Below, in pieces: positions 44,854 to 54,310 of a stretch of DNA of 64,000 nt. A model generated the notes under the pieces. The model had not been told where the DNA came from and ran no database searches. It worked only from the letters and a program-made list of their open reading frames with translations. Every line of letters starts with the position of its first letter. Position 1 is the stretch's first letter. Location of the stretch: positions 657,086-721,085 of the forward strand of contig NZ_WQGO01000002.1 of assembly GCF_013034685.1 (NCBI RefSeq). The letters run 5' to 3'. A program made the position numbers and the translations under genes. The stretch is from Ruegeria lacuscaerulensis. Its GTDB lineage: Bacteria; Pseudomonadota; Alphaproteobacteria; Rhodobacterales; Rhodobacteraceae.

Positions 44854-47609
44854 GTCGTGGAGTCTCCGATCAAGGATGTCAGCAGGGACAGCAGCTCATC
44901 TTTCATAATGGGTTTTTCGATATGGGGGCGTTTCGAGGTTTTGAAAAAGGTTGTGACCTGCGTACTCATCGCGTCACCGGTGATAAATCCGGTTCGGGCG
45001 GCATTTTCCGGGGCAACAGCCCGCAGAGCGCGATAGAAAGTATCACCGCTCATCTGAGGCATCTTGAAATCGCTCAGCACCGCATCGAATTGTTGTGCCT
45101 CGGCCAACTTCAGTGCAGCAGTCGGATCGGTGGACATGGTCACTGTATATCCCGCCTCGGTCAGCAAATCGGTGATCAGCCGCGCGACGCCCTCTTCGTC
45201 ATCCACCACCAGAACCGAGCGGCTGGACAGGTGTTCAACCTCGGGACCAGTCAGAAGAACGCTGTCATCTTCCGATGCCAACAGGCGAACGGTGAATGTG
45301 GCCCCCTGCCCCACGGTCGAGGCCACGGTCAAAGTGCCATCGTGGCTTTCAACGATCCGATGGCTGAAGGCCAGGCCAATCCCGGTTCCTTCGCCGACAT
45401 CCTTTGTGGTGAAGAAGGGCTCAAAAATGCGTGGCTGGATGTCCTTGGGGATGCCGTTGCCATTGTCCGAAATGTCGATCTGCACCTGCCCGCCTTCATG
45501 CCGGGTTCGAACCGTGATCTTCCCGCGCGCACCCTTGTTGCGCACTGCGTGTCCCGCGTTGACGATCAGGTTGCTAAACACCTGTGCCAGCTGGTCGAAA
45601 TCCCCCGTAACATGGGGATCTGATCCGTCCAGATCGACAACCACTTCGGTTCCGTTGGATTTCAAGGAATAGCTTGAGACCTCAAGCGCCGTTTCCAAGA
45701 TGTCATTGACCGGGCAGGGTTCCATGCTAGTAGGACGTTGCCGTGCCATGGCCAGGAAAGTACGCACGATCTTGGCCGCCCGTTCCGAAGACTGGCAGAT
45801 CAGGTCGACACGTTCCGACAAGACCGGGTCGTTGATTTTGCCCTGCAGCATCTGAGAATAGCCGAAAACAACAGATAAAGGGTTGTTCAGCTCATGCGCG
45901 ACCCCAGCCAGAAGCTCGCCCAAAGCCGAAAGTTTCTCGTTCTGATGCGCGATCTCGCGCTGTTGCTCCAGTTCAGCTTCCAGCTTTTGCTGTTCGGTAA
46001 TGTCACGCACAAACAGCAGCGCACCACCGTAGGAGGTCAGGTGCGATGAACCCGTGATGTGCCGGCCGTTGGCGAACTTCACATGCGCCCGTTTGCCGTG
46101 CTGGGACATCTCGGACATCATCCACTGCATGTATTCCTCGCCCGACATGCCGCCCATGTCGTAGTGCCCCATGGCGATCAGGGCGGCGAGGTTTTCAACG
46201 ACACTGTCTCCGACCTCGGGGATCATGTGCTCAGCCCCTTCGAAATTCATCTTTTTCCAGGCGTCATTGCCAAAGACGTAATTCATGTCCCCGTCGCACA
46301 GCACCATGCCTTCATCCAGCGCCTGAAAAGCGTCCAGCAGCATATCCCGCGCTTCCTTCAGCGAGGTCGTGTCTGTCATCACCAAAATGGTCTCGCCCCG
46401 TGTGGTCGAGGCACGTTCGGCCAGGATGTGGCGCCCGTCCCTGAATTTCATCTCAACAGGGATGAACTGTTCGCTATGGGCGCGCATGATCGAGCGTTGG
46501 GCGCTTAGCGGGAAGCCGTCGCAAGGAACGTCGTTCAGGGCCTCGAGCTTGTCATACAATTGGGCGATGCGATCCGCCCGCGATAGCGATTTCAATTCGT
46601 CACCCGAAATACCGTAGAAACGGCTGAACGCGTCATTGCAATGGGTCAGGCGATGGTCTGCATCTTCGACCGCGACGCCCACGGGCAGGTTTTCGATGAC
46701 GTCTTCCAGAAGGTTTTCCACCCGCGCCTGATCGGTGCGATCGCGGTAAACCAGCAGGTACCCGCCCTGATCGGTCTTGTGCGACGAGGCCAACAGTTCA
46801 CGCCCGTCAGACAGCCGGATTTCGCGGTATTTGGCCCCGTTTCGCACGTTTTCAACCGCCAGCCGCGCACGGTCTTCTGGGTCGACGCCGTCCTCCAGAA
46901 CCCAGAATCCTTCCAGCGCGAGACGGCGCCAGATCGCCTCGAACGACTGGCCTGGTTCGAAACGGTTGCCATCTCTTTGAAAGAACTCAGAGGCGCGGGT
47001 GTTGAAGACCTCAAGATTCATGTCGCTGTCGAACAACATGATCCCGTCATCCAAGGCGTCCACCGCTTCACGCAACATGTTCCGCGCGCGTTCGGCGGCC
47101 TCCATCGTATCGCGGGGTGTCACCTCGGTCGTCGAGACCAGATATCCGCCAATTTGGGCGCGTTTGGCTGAAGCCTGAAATTGTCGCCCGTCCCGCAATT
47201 TCCATGCCATACCCTGCTCGCAAGATGTAATGGCTCTTCGCAGATCGGCCTTGAGCCCTACTTCTTCCAAACCATCCGGGGTTTGGAAATGATCCAGAGA
47301 CCAGTTCTCGAATGGTATCTTGTCCACTTTCCCGCTAAACCGAGATGCAGTTTCACCACCGAACGCGATATCCGCAAAGCTCTCGTTAACCAGAACAAAA
47401 TTCAGATCTTCATCCAACAGCGCCATACCGCAGGCGACGCCGGAAAACGCATCTTCCAGCAAGGCAATGGCCGCATTGGCGTCAAGTTCGGAGCGTAGGG
47501 CAAAATCTTCCAAAACCACCGTCCTTTGCGAGCGTTCGACTGGCGAACAGGTTAAAGAACCATGACAGTTTTTCCATTTGATGTCGCTATTTGTATCAAT
47601 TGTATCCAT
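44850..47609 (-). CDS. Hybrid sensor histidine kinase with multiple PAS domains and a receiver
   Basis: A large cytoplasmic kinase with no membrane segment. About four PAS domains (for instance MALLDEDLNFVLVNESFADI, MLFDSDMNLEVFNTRASEFF, MVLCDGDMNYVFGNDAWKKM) are followed by a HisKA box (LLAGVAHELNNPLSVVFGYS), an ATPase domain (QVFSNLIVNAGHAV, DNGNGIP, GEGTGIGLAFSH) and a C-terminal receiver with Asp in AVLSDFKMPQMSGD. It feeds the OmpR regulator encoded next. The start is uncertain: no ribosome site precedes ATG 47609 and an operator-like repeat overlaps it, while a GTG at 47519 has AAGGA in front. Confidence 0.9.
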   Translation of the reverse strand: MDTIDTNSDIKWKNCHGSLTCSPVERSQRTVVLEDFALRSELDANAAIALLEDAFSGVACGMALLDEDLNFVLVNESFADIAFGGETASRFSGKVDKIPFENWSLDHFQTPDGLEEVGLKADLRRAITSCEQGMAWKLRDGRQFQASAKRAQIGGYLVSTTEVTPRDTMEAAERARNMLREAVDALDDGIMLFDSDMNLEVFNTRASEFFQRDGNRFEPGQSFEAIWRRLALEGFWVLEDGVDPEDRARLAVENVRNGAKYREIRLSDGRELLASSHKTDQGGYLLVYRDRTDQARVENLLEDVIENLPVGVAVEDADHRLTHCNDAFSRFYGISGDELKSLSRADRIAQLYDKLEALNDVPCDGFPLSAQRSIMRAHSEQFIPVEMKFRDGRHILAERASTTRGETILVMTDTTSLKEARDMLLDAFQALDEGMVLCDGDMNYVFGNDAWKKMNFEGAEHMIPEVGDSVVENLAALIAMGHYDMGGMSGEEYMQWMMSEMSQHGKRAHVKFANGRHITGSSHLTSYGGALLFVRDITEQQKLEAELEQQREIAHQNEKLSALGELLAGVAHELNNPLSVVFGYSQMLQGKINDPVLSERVDLICQSSERAAKIVRTFLAMARQRPTSMEPCPVNDILETALEVSSYSLKSNGTEVVVDLDGSDPHVTGDFDQLAQVFSNLIVNAGHAVRNKGARGKITVRTRHEGGQVQIDISDNGNGIPKDIQPRIFEPFFTTKDVGEGTGIGLAFSHRIVESHDGTLTVASTVGQGATFTVRLLASEDDSVLLTGPEVEHLSSRSVLVVDDEEGVARLITDLLTEAGYTVTMSTDPTAALKLAEAQQFDAVLSDFKMPQMSGDTFYRALRAVAPENAARTGFITGDAMSTQVTTFFKTSKRPHIEKPIMKDELLSLLTSLIGDSTT
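47591..47608. promoter_or_regulatory. Direct repeat TTGTATCAA-TTGTATCCA at the kinase gene start
   Basis: Two 9-base units, TTGTATCAA (47591-47599) and TTGTATCCA (47600-47608), the best copy of the element. A related copy, TGTCTCAAT then TGTATGTCC, lies at 47747-47764. They suggest that the two-component system controls its own expression. Confidence 0.5.
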
Positions 47610-48012
47610 GCATGAACCCAAACCGACGGCGTTGAATTGGACAGAATTTAAACCTGTTTGATCGCCCCGCATCGAGCAGACAATCCAAGATCGAATTCGG
47701 ATGTCATGATTGTTCTGTTTCTATGTCTCAGGGGGATGTCGGGTCATGTCTCAATTGTATGTCCGGACTTTACCGTCTTGAACGGCCAGTGTTGCACCCC
47801 GCAGGGTGCGCATCGCGCGCCACGCCTGCCCCATGGCCTCGCCGACCAATCACAGGGCCTACACCTGGACCTTCGAGCAAAAATTATGTGCGGATGATAA
47901 AATATTTTAATTGTATACAACTTGCATTTTAAGGTATCTGACCGAGAGACAACCCCCATTGTCGCGATTCTGATTTCACAGATCGCAGGGGCGCGCGATG
48001 AGAGGACCTGAG
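47610..48012. other. Divergent intergenic region between kinase and GntR genes
   Basis: About 400 bases without a supported gene. It holds the repeat at 47747-47764, a small GC-rich hairpin at 47794-47809 (GCACCC/GGGTGC) and the GntR operator-like palindrome at 47912. The part at 47900-47935 is distinctly AT-rich and probably includes the GntR promoter. Confidence 0.5.
47912..47921. promoter_or_regulatory. Palindrome TTGTATACAA, probable GntR operator
   Basis: A perfect 10-bp palindrome about 90 bases before the GntR gene, in an AT-rich stretch. FCD-type GntR regulators often bind sites of the form TTGTATACAA, so autoregulation and control of the downstream catabolic operon is likely. Confidence 0.55.
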
Positions 48013-48723
48013 ATGAAAGATGCATCCCGACGCAAGAAAACGCAGCTGTATGAGCATTTGAAAACAGCGGTGATGACGCTTGCACTGACGCCAGGGGAAG
48101 ATTTGGACGAAGCCACGTTGTCAGAAGAGTTCGACTTGTCCCGCACGCCCTTGCGTGAAGTGTTCCGACTGTTAGCGGGCGAAGGGTATCTGGAGCTTCG
48201 CGAAAACCGCGGTGCGCGGGTAACCGGGATGTCGTACACGACCCTGCGTGATTTCTTTCTGGCCGCACCAATGATTTATGGGGCAATTCTGCGCCTTGCG
48301 GCAAAGAATGCCACAACTGCTCAACTTGCCGATTTGAAAGCCGCACAGGAAGACTTCAAGACGGCATTGCGCTCGGGTTCGGGTGCGGACCGGGCAATGG
48401 CCAACAACCTGTTCCACGAGATTACCGGCACCATGGCAGATAACACCTATCTGTTGCCGTCCTTCAAGCGACTGCTGATTGACCACGCCAGAATTGGCAT
48501 GACCTTTTATCAGCCGCAGGACCAACACATGGCCGAAAACCTATCAGTCGCCAGCAGTCAGCACGATGCCATCATCGCCGCCATCGAGGCGGGCGATGAG
48601 GCGGCTGCCGCGCAGCTGGCCATCGACCATTGGAACCTGTCTCGCGACCAGATCGAGCTGTTCGTCACGCCCGCAGGGCTTGATGTACCGCTTGGATCAT
48701 TTGCGCGCAAAACCCCTGCATGA
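48013..48723 (+). CDS. GntR-family regulator (FCD type) of the adjacent catabolic operon
   Basis: A regulator of about 236 residues with a winged helix (DEATLSEEFDLSRTPLREVF, LLAGEGYLELRENRGARVTG) and a helical FCD domain. ATG 48013 is favoured because GAGAGGA is spaced correctly; ATG 47998 is possible. It lies eight bases before the DapA-family gene on the same strand, so it probably controls that operon in response to its substrate. Confidence 0.9.
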   Translation: MKDASRRKKTQLYEHLKTAVMTLALTPGEDLDEATLSEEFDLSRTPLREVFRLLAGEGYLELRENRGARVTGMSYTTLRDFFLAAPMIYGAILRLAAKNATTAQLADLKAAQEDFKTALRSGSGADRAMANNLFHEITGTMADNTYLLPSFKRLLIDHARIGMTFYQPQDQHMAENLSVASSQHDAIIAAIEAGDEAAAAQLAIDHWNLSRDQIELFVTPAGLDVPLGSFARKTPA

Positions 48724-48731
48724 GGATGTAA

Positions 48732-49649
48732 ATGACACCCCTGTTCAAATTTGAAGGGATCTACACGCCCGTCGTGACCCCATATCACGAGGATGGCAGC
48801 GTCAACTGGGACGCGCTGTCGGATGTGATCGAATATCTCATCGAAAACGGTGTGCATGGCCTGATCTCGGGCGGGTCCACCGGCGAGAACTATGCGCAGC
48901 CGGTGGCCGAGCGCCTGGAGCTGGCGAAGTTCACCCATGAACGATTGAATGGCCGCCTGCCGCTGGTCGTCGGCACCGGTGCGATGATGACGCCGGATTC
49001 CATTGCGCTGGCGACAGGCGGGCGTGAGATTGGCGCAGATGCGATCCTGCTGGCCAGCCCGGCCTATTCGGTGCCCACCGACCGGGAAAACGCGCTGAAC
49101 GCGCTGACCATCGACAAGGCGGCTGATCTGCCGGTGATGCTGTACAATTATCCGCACCGAACCGGCACCATGATGGGCGAAGAGTTTCTGGATCGCGTGG
49201 GTCGCAGCCGCAACTTCTGCGGCATCAAGGAAAGCTCGGGCGATATCAACCGGGTACACCTGCTGGCGCGTGACTATCCGCATATCCAGCTGGGCTGCGG
49301 CATGGACGATCAGGCGCTGGAATTCTTTGCCTGGGGCGCGCCGTTCTGGGTCTGTGGTGGGTCGAACTTCCTGCCAGCGGAACATGTGGCGCTGTACAAT
49401 GCCTGCGTGGTCCAGGGGAACTTTGACAAAGGCCGCCGCATCATGTCGGCCATGCTGCCGCTGATGCATGTGCTGGAACAGGGTGGAAAGTTCATCCAGA
49501 CCATCAAGCACGGCGTCACCATGAACGGTATCGACGCGGGCATCATGCGCCCGCCGCTGAAGGGTCTGAACAAGGATGACAAACGCGCGCTGGAACAGGT
49601 CACGCGCGTGTTGAAACGCAAAATCGCTGACATCGTGGCGGAGGGATAA
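48732..49649 (+). CDS. DapA-family lyase/aldolase
   Basis: A 305-residue protein of the dihydrodipicolinate synthase family: GLISGGSTGENYAQP near the start, catalytic Tyr in MLYNYPHRTG and Schiff-base Lys in CGIKESSGD. True lysine synthesis is unlikely given the catabolic neighbours. Family members in such operons act on keto acids or deaminate ring intermediates, for instance in hydroxyproline breakdown. The substrate cannot be told from sequence. Confidence 0.88.
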   Translation: MTPLFKFEGIYTPVVTPYHEDGSVNWDALSDVIEYLIENGVHGLISGGSTGENYAQPVAERLELAKFTHERLNGRLPLVVGTGAMMTPDSIALATGGREIGADAILLASPAYSVPTDRENALNALTIDKAADLPVMLYNYPHRTGTMMGEEFLDRVGRSRNFCGIKESSGDINRVHLLARDYPHIQLGCGMDDQALEFFAWGAPFWVCGGSNFLPAEHVALYNACVVQGNFDKGRRIMSAMLPLMHVLEQGGKFIQTIKHGVTMNGIDAGIMRPPLKGLNKDDKRALEQVTRVLKRKIADIVAEG

Positions 49650-49652
49650 GGC

Positions 49653-51149
49653 ATGAGCTTGCTGACACAGGACGAATATAAATCCATCGCCGCGGGTCTG
49701 GACCTGCCCACCGGTGCCTTTATCGACGGCAGCTTCCGTCCGGCGATCTCGGGCAAGACCTTCACCAGCACCAACCCGGCGACCGGCGCGACTCTGGCCG
49801 AGATCGCCGCATGTGGTGCGGAAGATGTGGATTTTGCCGTCGAAAAGGCGCGCGAAGCCTTTGACGATGGCCGCTGGTCGAAACTGCACCCGTCCGAACG
49901 CAAGGACATACTGATCCGACTCTGCAAGCTGATGACCCGCAATGCGCGGGAGCTTGCGGTGATGGAAAGCATCGATAGCGGTAAGACCATCTATGATTGC
50001 GAAACGGTGGATGTGCCCGAGACGATTCATTGTCTGAAGTGGCATGCTGAGGCGATCGACAAGATTTATGATCAGGTGTCACCCGCGTCTGACGATCACA
50101 TCGCAATGGTCGTGCGCGAACCCATCGGTGTAGTCGGCCTTGTGCTGCCGTGGAACTTCCCTCTGCTGATGTTGGCGTGGAAGATCGGTCCGGCGCTGGC
50201 GGCGGGTTGTTCGCTGGTGATCAAACCAGCGGCGGAAACCACGCTGACGGCGTTGCGTGTGGCCGAACTGGCGATGGAGGCCGGTGTTCCAGCCGGTGTT
50301 CTCAACATTGTTCCCGGCGGCGGGGCCGATGTGGGCGAACCCATTGGCCGCCACATGGATGTCGACGTGGTGTCCTTCACCGGCTCGACCGTGACCGGTA
50401 AGCGGTTCCTGACCTATTCGGCGGAAAGCAACGCCAAAGAGGTGGTGCTTGAAATGGGCGGCAAGAACCCCGCCATCGTGATAGATGATGCAGAAAACCT
50501 GGACCGCGTGGCCCAGCATCTGGTCAATGGGGCGTTCTGGAACATGGGCGAGAACTGCTCGGCCTCGTCCCGTCTGATCGTGCACAAGGACGTCAAGGCC
50601 GAGCTGCTGGAGCGCATCGCGCATCATGCCAAACAGTGGAATATCGGTGACCCGTTGGACCCGGAAACCCGCATGGGCGCGCTGGTGTCCGAGGGGCACT
50701 ACACAAAGGTTTGCGGCTATCTGGATCAGGCTGAAAACGTGCTGATCGGCGGCACCGCCAAGGACGGTTTTGTCGAGGCTACCGTTGTCGAAGTTGCAGA
50801 CAACAATGCCGTTCTGGCCCGCGAAGAAATCTTTGGCCCGGTTCTGTCGGTGATCGAAGTCTCGGGCTTTGACGAGGCAATCGCGGTCGCAAATGACACC
50901 GAATACGGCCTGTGTGCGTCGATCTTCACCGCCAATGCCAAACGCGCCATTCGCGGTGCCCGCGCCCTGCGGGCTGGGACTGTCACAGTCAACAGCTTTG
51001 GCGAAGGCGACATCTCGACCCCGTTTGGCGGGTACAAACAGTCGGGCTTTGGCGGCCGCGACAACTCGGTCCATGCCCATGATCAATATACCCAGCTGAA
51101 AACCATCTGGATTGATCTTGCCGATGACGCCGATGAGGCTGTGAATTGA
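49653..51149 (+). CDS. NAD(P)-dependent aldehyde dehydrogenase
   Basis: A full-length 498-residue ALDH with PWNFPLLMLAWKIGPALAAG, FTGSTVTGKRF, the general base Glu in VVLEMGGKNP and the nucleophile Cys in MGENCSASSR. The closest resemblance, by eye, is to PuuC-type enzymes that oxidise amino-aldehydes. It starts three bases after the DapA-family gene and overlaps the flavoprotein by four bases, so it likely oxidises the aldehyde made by that pathway. Confidence 0.92.
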   Translation: MSLLTQDEYKSIAAGLDLPTGAFIDGSFRPAISGKTFTSTNPATGATLAEIAACGAEDVDFAVEKAREAFDDGRWSKLHPSERKDILIRLCKLMTRNARELAVMESIDSGKTIYDCETVDVPETIHCLKWHAEAIDKIYDQVSPASDDHIAMVVREPIGVVGLVLPWNFPLLMLAWKIGPALAAGCSLVIKPAAETTLTALRVAELAMEAGVPAGVLNIVPGGGADVGEPIGRHMDVDVVSFTGSTVTGKRFLTYSAESNAKEVVLEMGGKNPAIVIDDAENLDRVAQHLVNGAFWNMGENCSASSRLIVHKDVKAELLERIAHHAKQWNIGDPLDPETRMGALVSEGHYTKVCGYLDQAENVLIGGTAKDGFVEATVVEVADNNAVLAREEIFGPVLSVIEVSGFDEAIAVANDTEYGLCASIFTANAKRAIRGARALRAGTVTVNSFGEGDISTPFGGYKQSGFGGRDNSVHAHDQYTQLKTIWIDLADDADEAVN

Positions 51150-52486
51150 CGCGGTACACCGCTAAAACCCTGCCGGTCCAACGCGGACCGGCTGCTTGGA
51201 ACACGATTCTGGGTCCGCAAGCTCAGCCGACGGAGCTGGACGAGGACCAGACTGCTGATTTTGTCGTTGTTGGGGCGGGCTTTGCGGGGCTGACAGCCGC
51301 ACGCCGTATCAGACAGTTGCAACCCGAGGCCAAAGTTGTGGTCATTGAGGCCGGTCGGATCGCCGAAGGCGCAGCAGGCAGAAACTCGGGTTTCATGATC
51401 GACCTGCCGCATGATCTGGCCTCGGACGACTATGCAGGCAGCGGTGACGATCGCAAGATGATTGATCTGAACCGACAAGCGATCCGTTTTGCCCGCATGG
51501 CCGTTAAGGAATATCAAATCGACCCGAACTATTTTGACCCGGCGGGCAAGGTCAATGGGGCGGTCAGCGACACGGCTGAGGCGCACAACAAAAGCTATGC
51601 GCAGCACCTGACATCGTTGGGCGAAGAAAGCCAGACGTTGGATGCTCGGCAAATGTATGAACTGACCGGCTCGCACCACTATACGTCAGGGCTTTACACG
51701 TCAGGTACGGTGATGTTGCAGCCCGCCGGTTATATCCGCGGGTTGGCGGACGGTCTGGTCGGGCAAGGCGTGCGTCTTTTTGAAAACAGCCCTGTCACCG
51801 GCTTTGCCCGCGAAGGCAAAGACTGGCGCGTGCAGGCAGAGAAAGGCAGCGTCACGGCACCCATGGTGATCCTGACCGTCAACGGCCACCTTGAAAGCTT
51901 TGGGATCGAGCGCGACCGTTTGATGCATCTGTTTCTGTTTGCGTCGATGACCCCGGAATTGGGCAGCGATGCGTTGGAGAAACTGGGCGGCCAACCCCGC
52001 TGGGGAGTGACCCCGTCCGATCCCATGGGCACCACCATGCGCCGGATTGACACCGGACAAGGCGGCAACCGCATCATCACCCGAACCTGCGCCGCCTTAC
52101 GACCCGGCATGACCGCTACTGCTCGCGACCTGACGCGCGCCTCAAAGGTCATGCAGCGCAAATTCGACGCGCGCTTCCCCCAGCTTGCTGGCATGAAGAT
52201 GCAGTACCAATGGGCAGGTCACCTGTGCCTGAGCCTGAACGGCGTTTCAGTCACCCGCGAAATCGACACCGGGGTCTATTCCGGCTGCGTTCAAAACGGG
52301 CTGGGCACTGCGCGCGGAACCCTCACAGGTATCGCGGCGGCAGAACTCGCCTGCGGTCACAGTTCAGCCATCTCACAGCACTTCTCGGCAGAAGCTCAAC
52401 CAAAACGACTGCCACCGCAACCCTTCAGAGAAATCGGCGGCAACGCCGTGCTTCGGTGGAAGGAATGGCGCGCGCGTGTAGAATAG
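51146..52486 (+). CDS. FAD-dependent amine/amino-acid oxidase (DAO family, PuuB-like)
   Basis: A 446-residue flavoprotein with the ADP-binding motif VVVGAGFAGLTAARRI and a DAO-type C-terminal part (YSGCVQNGLGTARGTLTGIA). GAAGRNSGFMIDLPHD resembles the gamma-glutamylputrescine-oxidase group. The only sensible start is TTG at 51146, in a TTGA overlap with the ALDH stop. It probably oxidises an amine to the aldehyde handled by the ALDH. Confidence 0.88.
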   Translation: MTRYTAKTLPVQRGPAAWNTILGPQAQPTELDEDQTADFVVVGAGFAGLTAARRIRQLQPEAKVVVIEAGRIAEGAAGRNSGFMIDLPHDLASDDYAGSGDDRKMIDLNRQAIRFARMAVKEYQIDPNYFDPAGKVNGAVSDTAEAHNKSYAQHLTSLGEESQTLDARQMYELTGSHHYTSGLYTSGTVMLQPAGYIRGLADGLVGQGVRLFENSPVTGFAREGKDWRVQAEKGSVTAPMVILTVNGHLESFGIERDRLMHLFLFASMTPELGSDALEKLGGQPRWGVTPSDPMGTTMRRIDTGQGGNRIITRTCAALRPGMTATARDLTRASKVMQRKFDARFPQLAGMKMQYQWAGHLCLSLNGVSVTREIDTGVYSGCVQNGLGTARGTLTGIAAAELACGHSSAISQHFSAEAQPKRLPPQPFREIGGNAVLRWKEWRARVE

Positions 52487-52540
52487 TCAGGGCGCCGGGC
52501 GGATCCGCTCGGTTGCCCGCAACATTGTTTTCCCACCTCG

Positions 52541-52567
52541 AAAAAAAGCCCGCCTATTGAGGCGGGC
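52541..52567 (-). terminator. Rho-independent terminator of the MttB-like gene
   Basis: GCCCGCC at 52548-52554 and GGCGGGC at 52561-52567 form a perfect 7-bp stem with a TATTGA loop. The seven A residues at 52541-52547 give a T run after the stem on the minus strand. It lies 21 bases beyond the gene's stop. Confidence 0.88.
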
Positions 52568-52588
52568 CAGTACGGGGAGAGACTTTTC

Positions 52589-54142
52589 TCAGTAAGTCTG
52601 GTTCAGTTCATCAGCTGCAGGGATCTCACGTTCACGGCGCGCGATGTAATCCAATAGCTCTTCGTTCTTGGCTTCGTCCAATTTGGGTTCTTGGTACTCG
52701 GCCAACAGTTTTTTGGCGTGTTTCAACGCGCGTTCGGTAATCTCGACACTGCCTTCTGCTTGCCATTGCTCGATCGAGTTGTTGTCGAACAGTTCCGGCA
52801 TGAAGAACGCCTCCTGGAAATTGTCTTGCGTGTGCGGATGGCCCAAGTAGTGACCACCGGGCCCAACATCTGGAACCGCGGCAAGCGCCTGATCGAAGTC
52901 GTGCCATTTGGGGCCTTCTGCCATGCGATAGGCCATGGCGCATTGTTCCGCATCGACGATGAACTTGGCGACCGAGCAATGCATTCCCGCCTCGTTCCAA
53001 CCGGCGGAGTGCCAGATATAGTTCGCACCGGCATGGATCACCGCACTGAGCGTTGTTGCGGATTCGTAGCCTGCCTGCGCGTCAAAGGTCTTGGCACCGC
53101 CCAAAGTGTTCGAGGTGCGCCACGGAACATCATAGAACCGCGCCATCTGACCGATCATGAAGTTCATCAGGCTGATCTCGGGTGTGCCCGCCATCGGCGC
53201 GCCGGATTTCATCGACACAGTCGACAGATAGTGACCCCAGATCGCCGGGGCCCCCTTGCGGATCACCTGTGTATAGGCCAGCGCCGACAAGGCCTCAGCC
53301 GTCAGCTGCGCCACGGTGGCGGGAACGGATGCCGGCGTGTTTGCGCCACCCAGCACAAAGGGCGAGCACAAAACGGGTTGATTGCGTCGGCTGAAAGCGC
53401 GCATCGCGCCCAGCATGGTTTCATCCCATACCAGCGGGCTGTTGCCATTGCAGTTCCCCGTGGTGACGGGATTGTTGTCGATGAACTCATCGCCGAACAG
53501 GATCGCGCACATATCCATCACGTCTTCGGCGTTTTTGGGCGAAGTGGTCATACCCATGAACATTTTGTCGGAATATTTCATGGACGAATATGTGATGCGC
53601 AAGTGACGCTGGCTGATCGGGTGATCGTAGGGCTCGACAATATGGTGGGCCGAGCTGTGCAGCGCCGGCATCATCTGGCTGAACTTGTGGAACATCGCTA
53701 GATCTTCCAGCAACGGGTTTCGCCGCACATCCTCCAGATCTCGCAGGAAGGGCGCGCCGGTCATCGGCACGAAGACCGAGTGCTTGCCGCCCAGCTTCAC
53801 ATTCTTTTTCGGATCGCGCGCGTGATATGTAAACTGCGCCGGGATGGTTGCGATCAACTCGCGCACCATGTTGCGATCCAGATAGACCAGTTCGCCAACG
53901 ACCTTTGCACCAGCCTTCTTCCAGTCGTCCAGCGCGATCGGGTCGCGGAACTGGACACCGACATTCTCCAGAATGTCCATGGCCGCATTGTCGATCAACT
54001 CTACCTGGGCGCCGTCCATGACTTCACAAACCGGCAAGTTGCGGGTCAAGCCGGGAAGCATGTCGAACACCGGAGCGGTACGAATGGCCCGCCGGGCAGA
54101 ACGACCGCCAGAGCGGGAACGGGTGCGAGTTTCTGTGGTCAT
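52589..54142 (-). CDS. MttB-superfamily methyltransferase without pyrrolysine, first copy
   Basis: A 517-residue protein of the trimethylamine-methyltransferase superfamily: an Arg/Ser-rich N-terminus, then MDILENVGVQFRDPIALDDW, TYHARDPKKNVKLGGK, AIWGHYLSTVSMKSGAPMAG and GGHYLGHPHTQDNFQEAFFM. No in-frame UAG interrupts the frame, so it belongs to the non-pyrrolysine group that includes glycine betaine methyltransferases. It would demethylate a quaternary or tertiary amine and pass the methyl to a corrinoid protein, but no corrinoid protein gene is in the window. A GlxA-like regulator lies downstream on the same strand. Confidence 0.9.
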   Translation of the reverse strand: MTTETRTRSRSGGRSARRAIRTAPVFDMLPGLTRNLPVCEVMDGAQVELIDNAAMDILENVGVQFRDPIALDDWKKAGAKVVGELVYLDRNMVRELIATIPAQFTYHARDPKKNVKLGGKHSVFVPMTGAPFLRDLEDVRRNPLLEDLAMFHKFSQMMPALHSSAHHIVEPYDHPISQRHLRITYSSMKYSDKMFMGMTTSPKNAEDVMDMCAILFGDEFIDNNPVTTGNCNGNSPLVWDETMLGAMRAFSRRNQPVLCSPFVLGGANTPASVPATVAQLTAEALSALAYTQVIRKGAPAIWGHYLSTVSMKSGAPMAGTPEISLMNFMIGQMARFYDVPWRTSNTLGGAKTFDAQAGYESATTLSAVIHAGANYIWHSAGWNEAGMHCSVAKFIVDAEQCAMAYRMAEGPKWHDFDQALAAVPDVGPGGHYLGHPHTQDNFQEAFFMPELFDNNSIEQWQAEGSVEITERALKHAKKLLAEYQEPKLDEAKNEELLDYIARREREIPAADELNQTY

Positions 54143-54220
54143 CGGGATTCTCCAGGATTTTCACAGAATATGGCAGTTGCCGAACGCGGCTGCGTCAAAA
54201 TGAGCGAAGCATATTTGATA

Positions 54221-54252
54221 GATGCGACATGATGGTGCCGCGTGCGACACGA
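54221..54252. promoter_or_regulatory. TGCGACA direct repeats upstream of the first MttB-like gene
   Basis: TGCGACA occurs at 54223-54229 and again at 54243-54249, exactly 20 bases apart, about 80-110 bases upstream of the methyltransferase ATG. Direct repeats two helical turns apart suit an AraC-type activator such as the GlxA-like protein encoded beside it. Confidence 0.4.
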
Positions 54253-54310
54253 CAAGGGCACGGGACACGAATCAACCTTCGAAGCCCCGGGTCGGCCCTG
54301 GCGTTTGAAG

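Noticed and set aside
48558..50045. 495-codon open frame on the minus strand
   Set aside because: It is the shadow of the GntR, DapA-family and ALDH genes, whose catalytic motifs prove the + strand coding.
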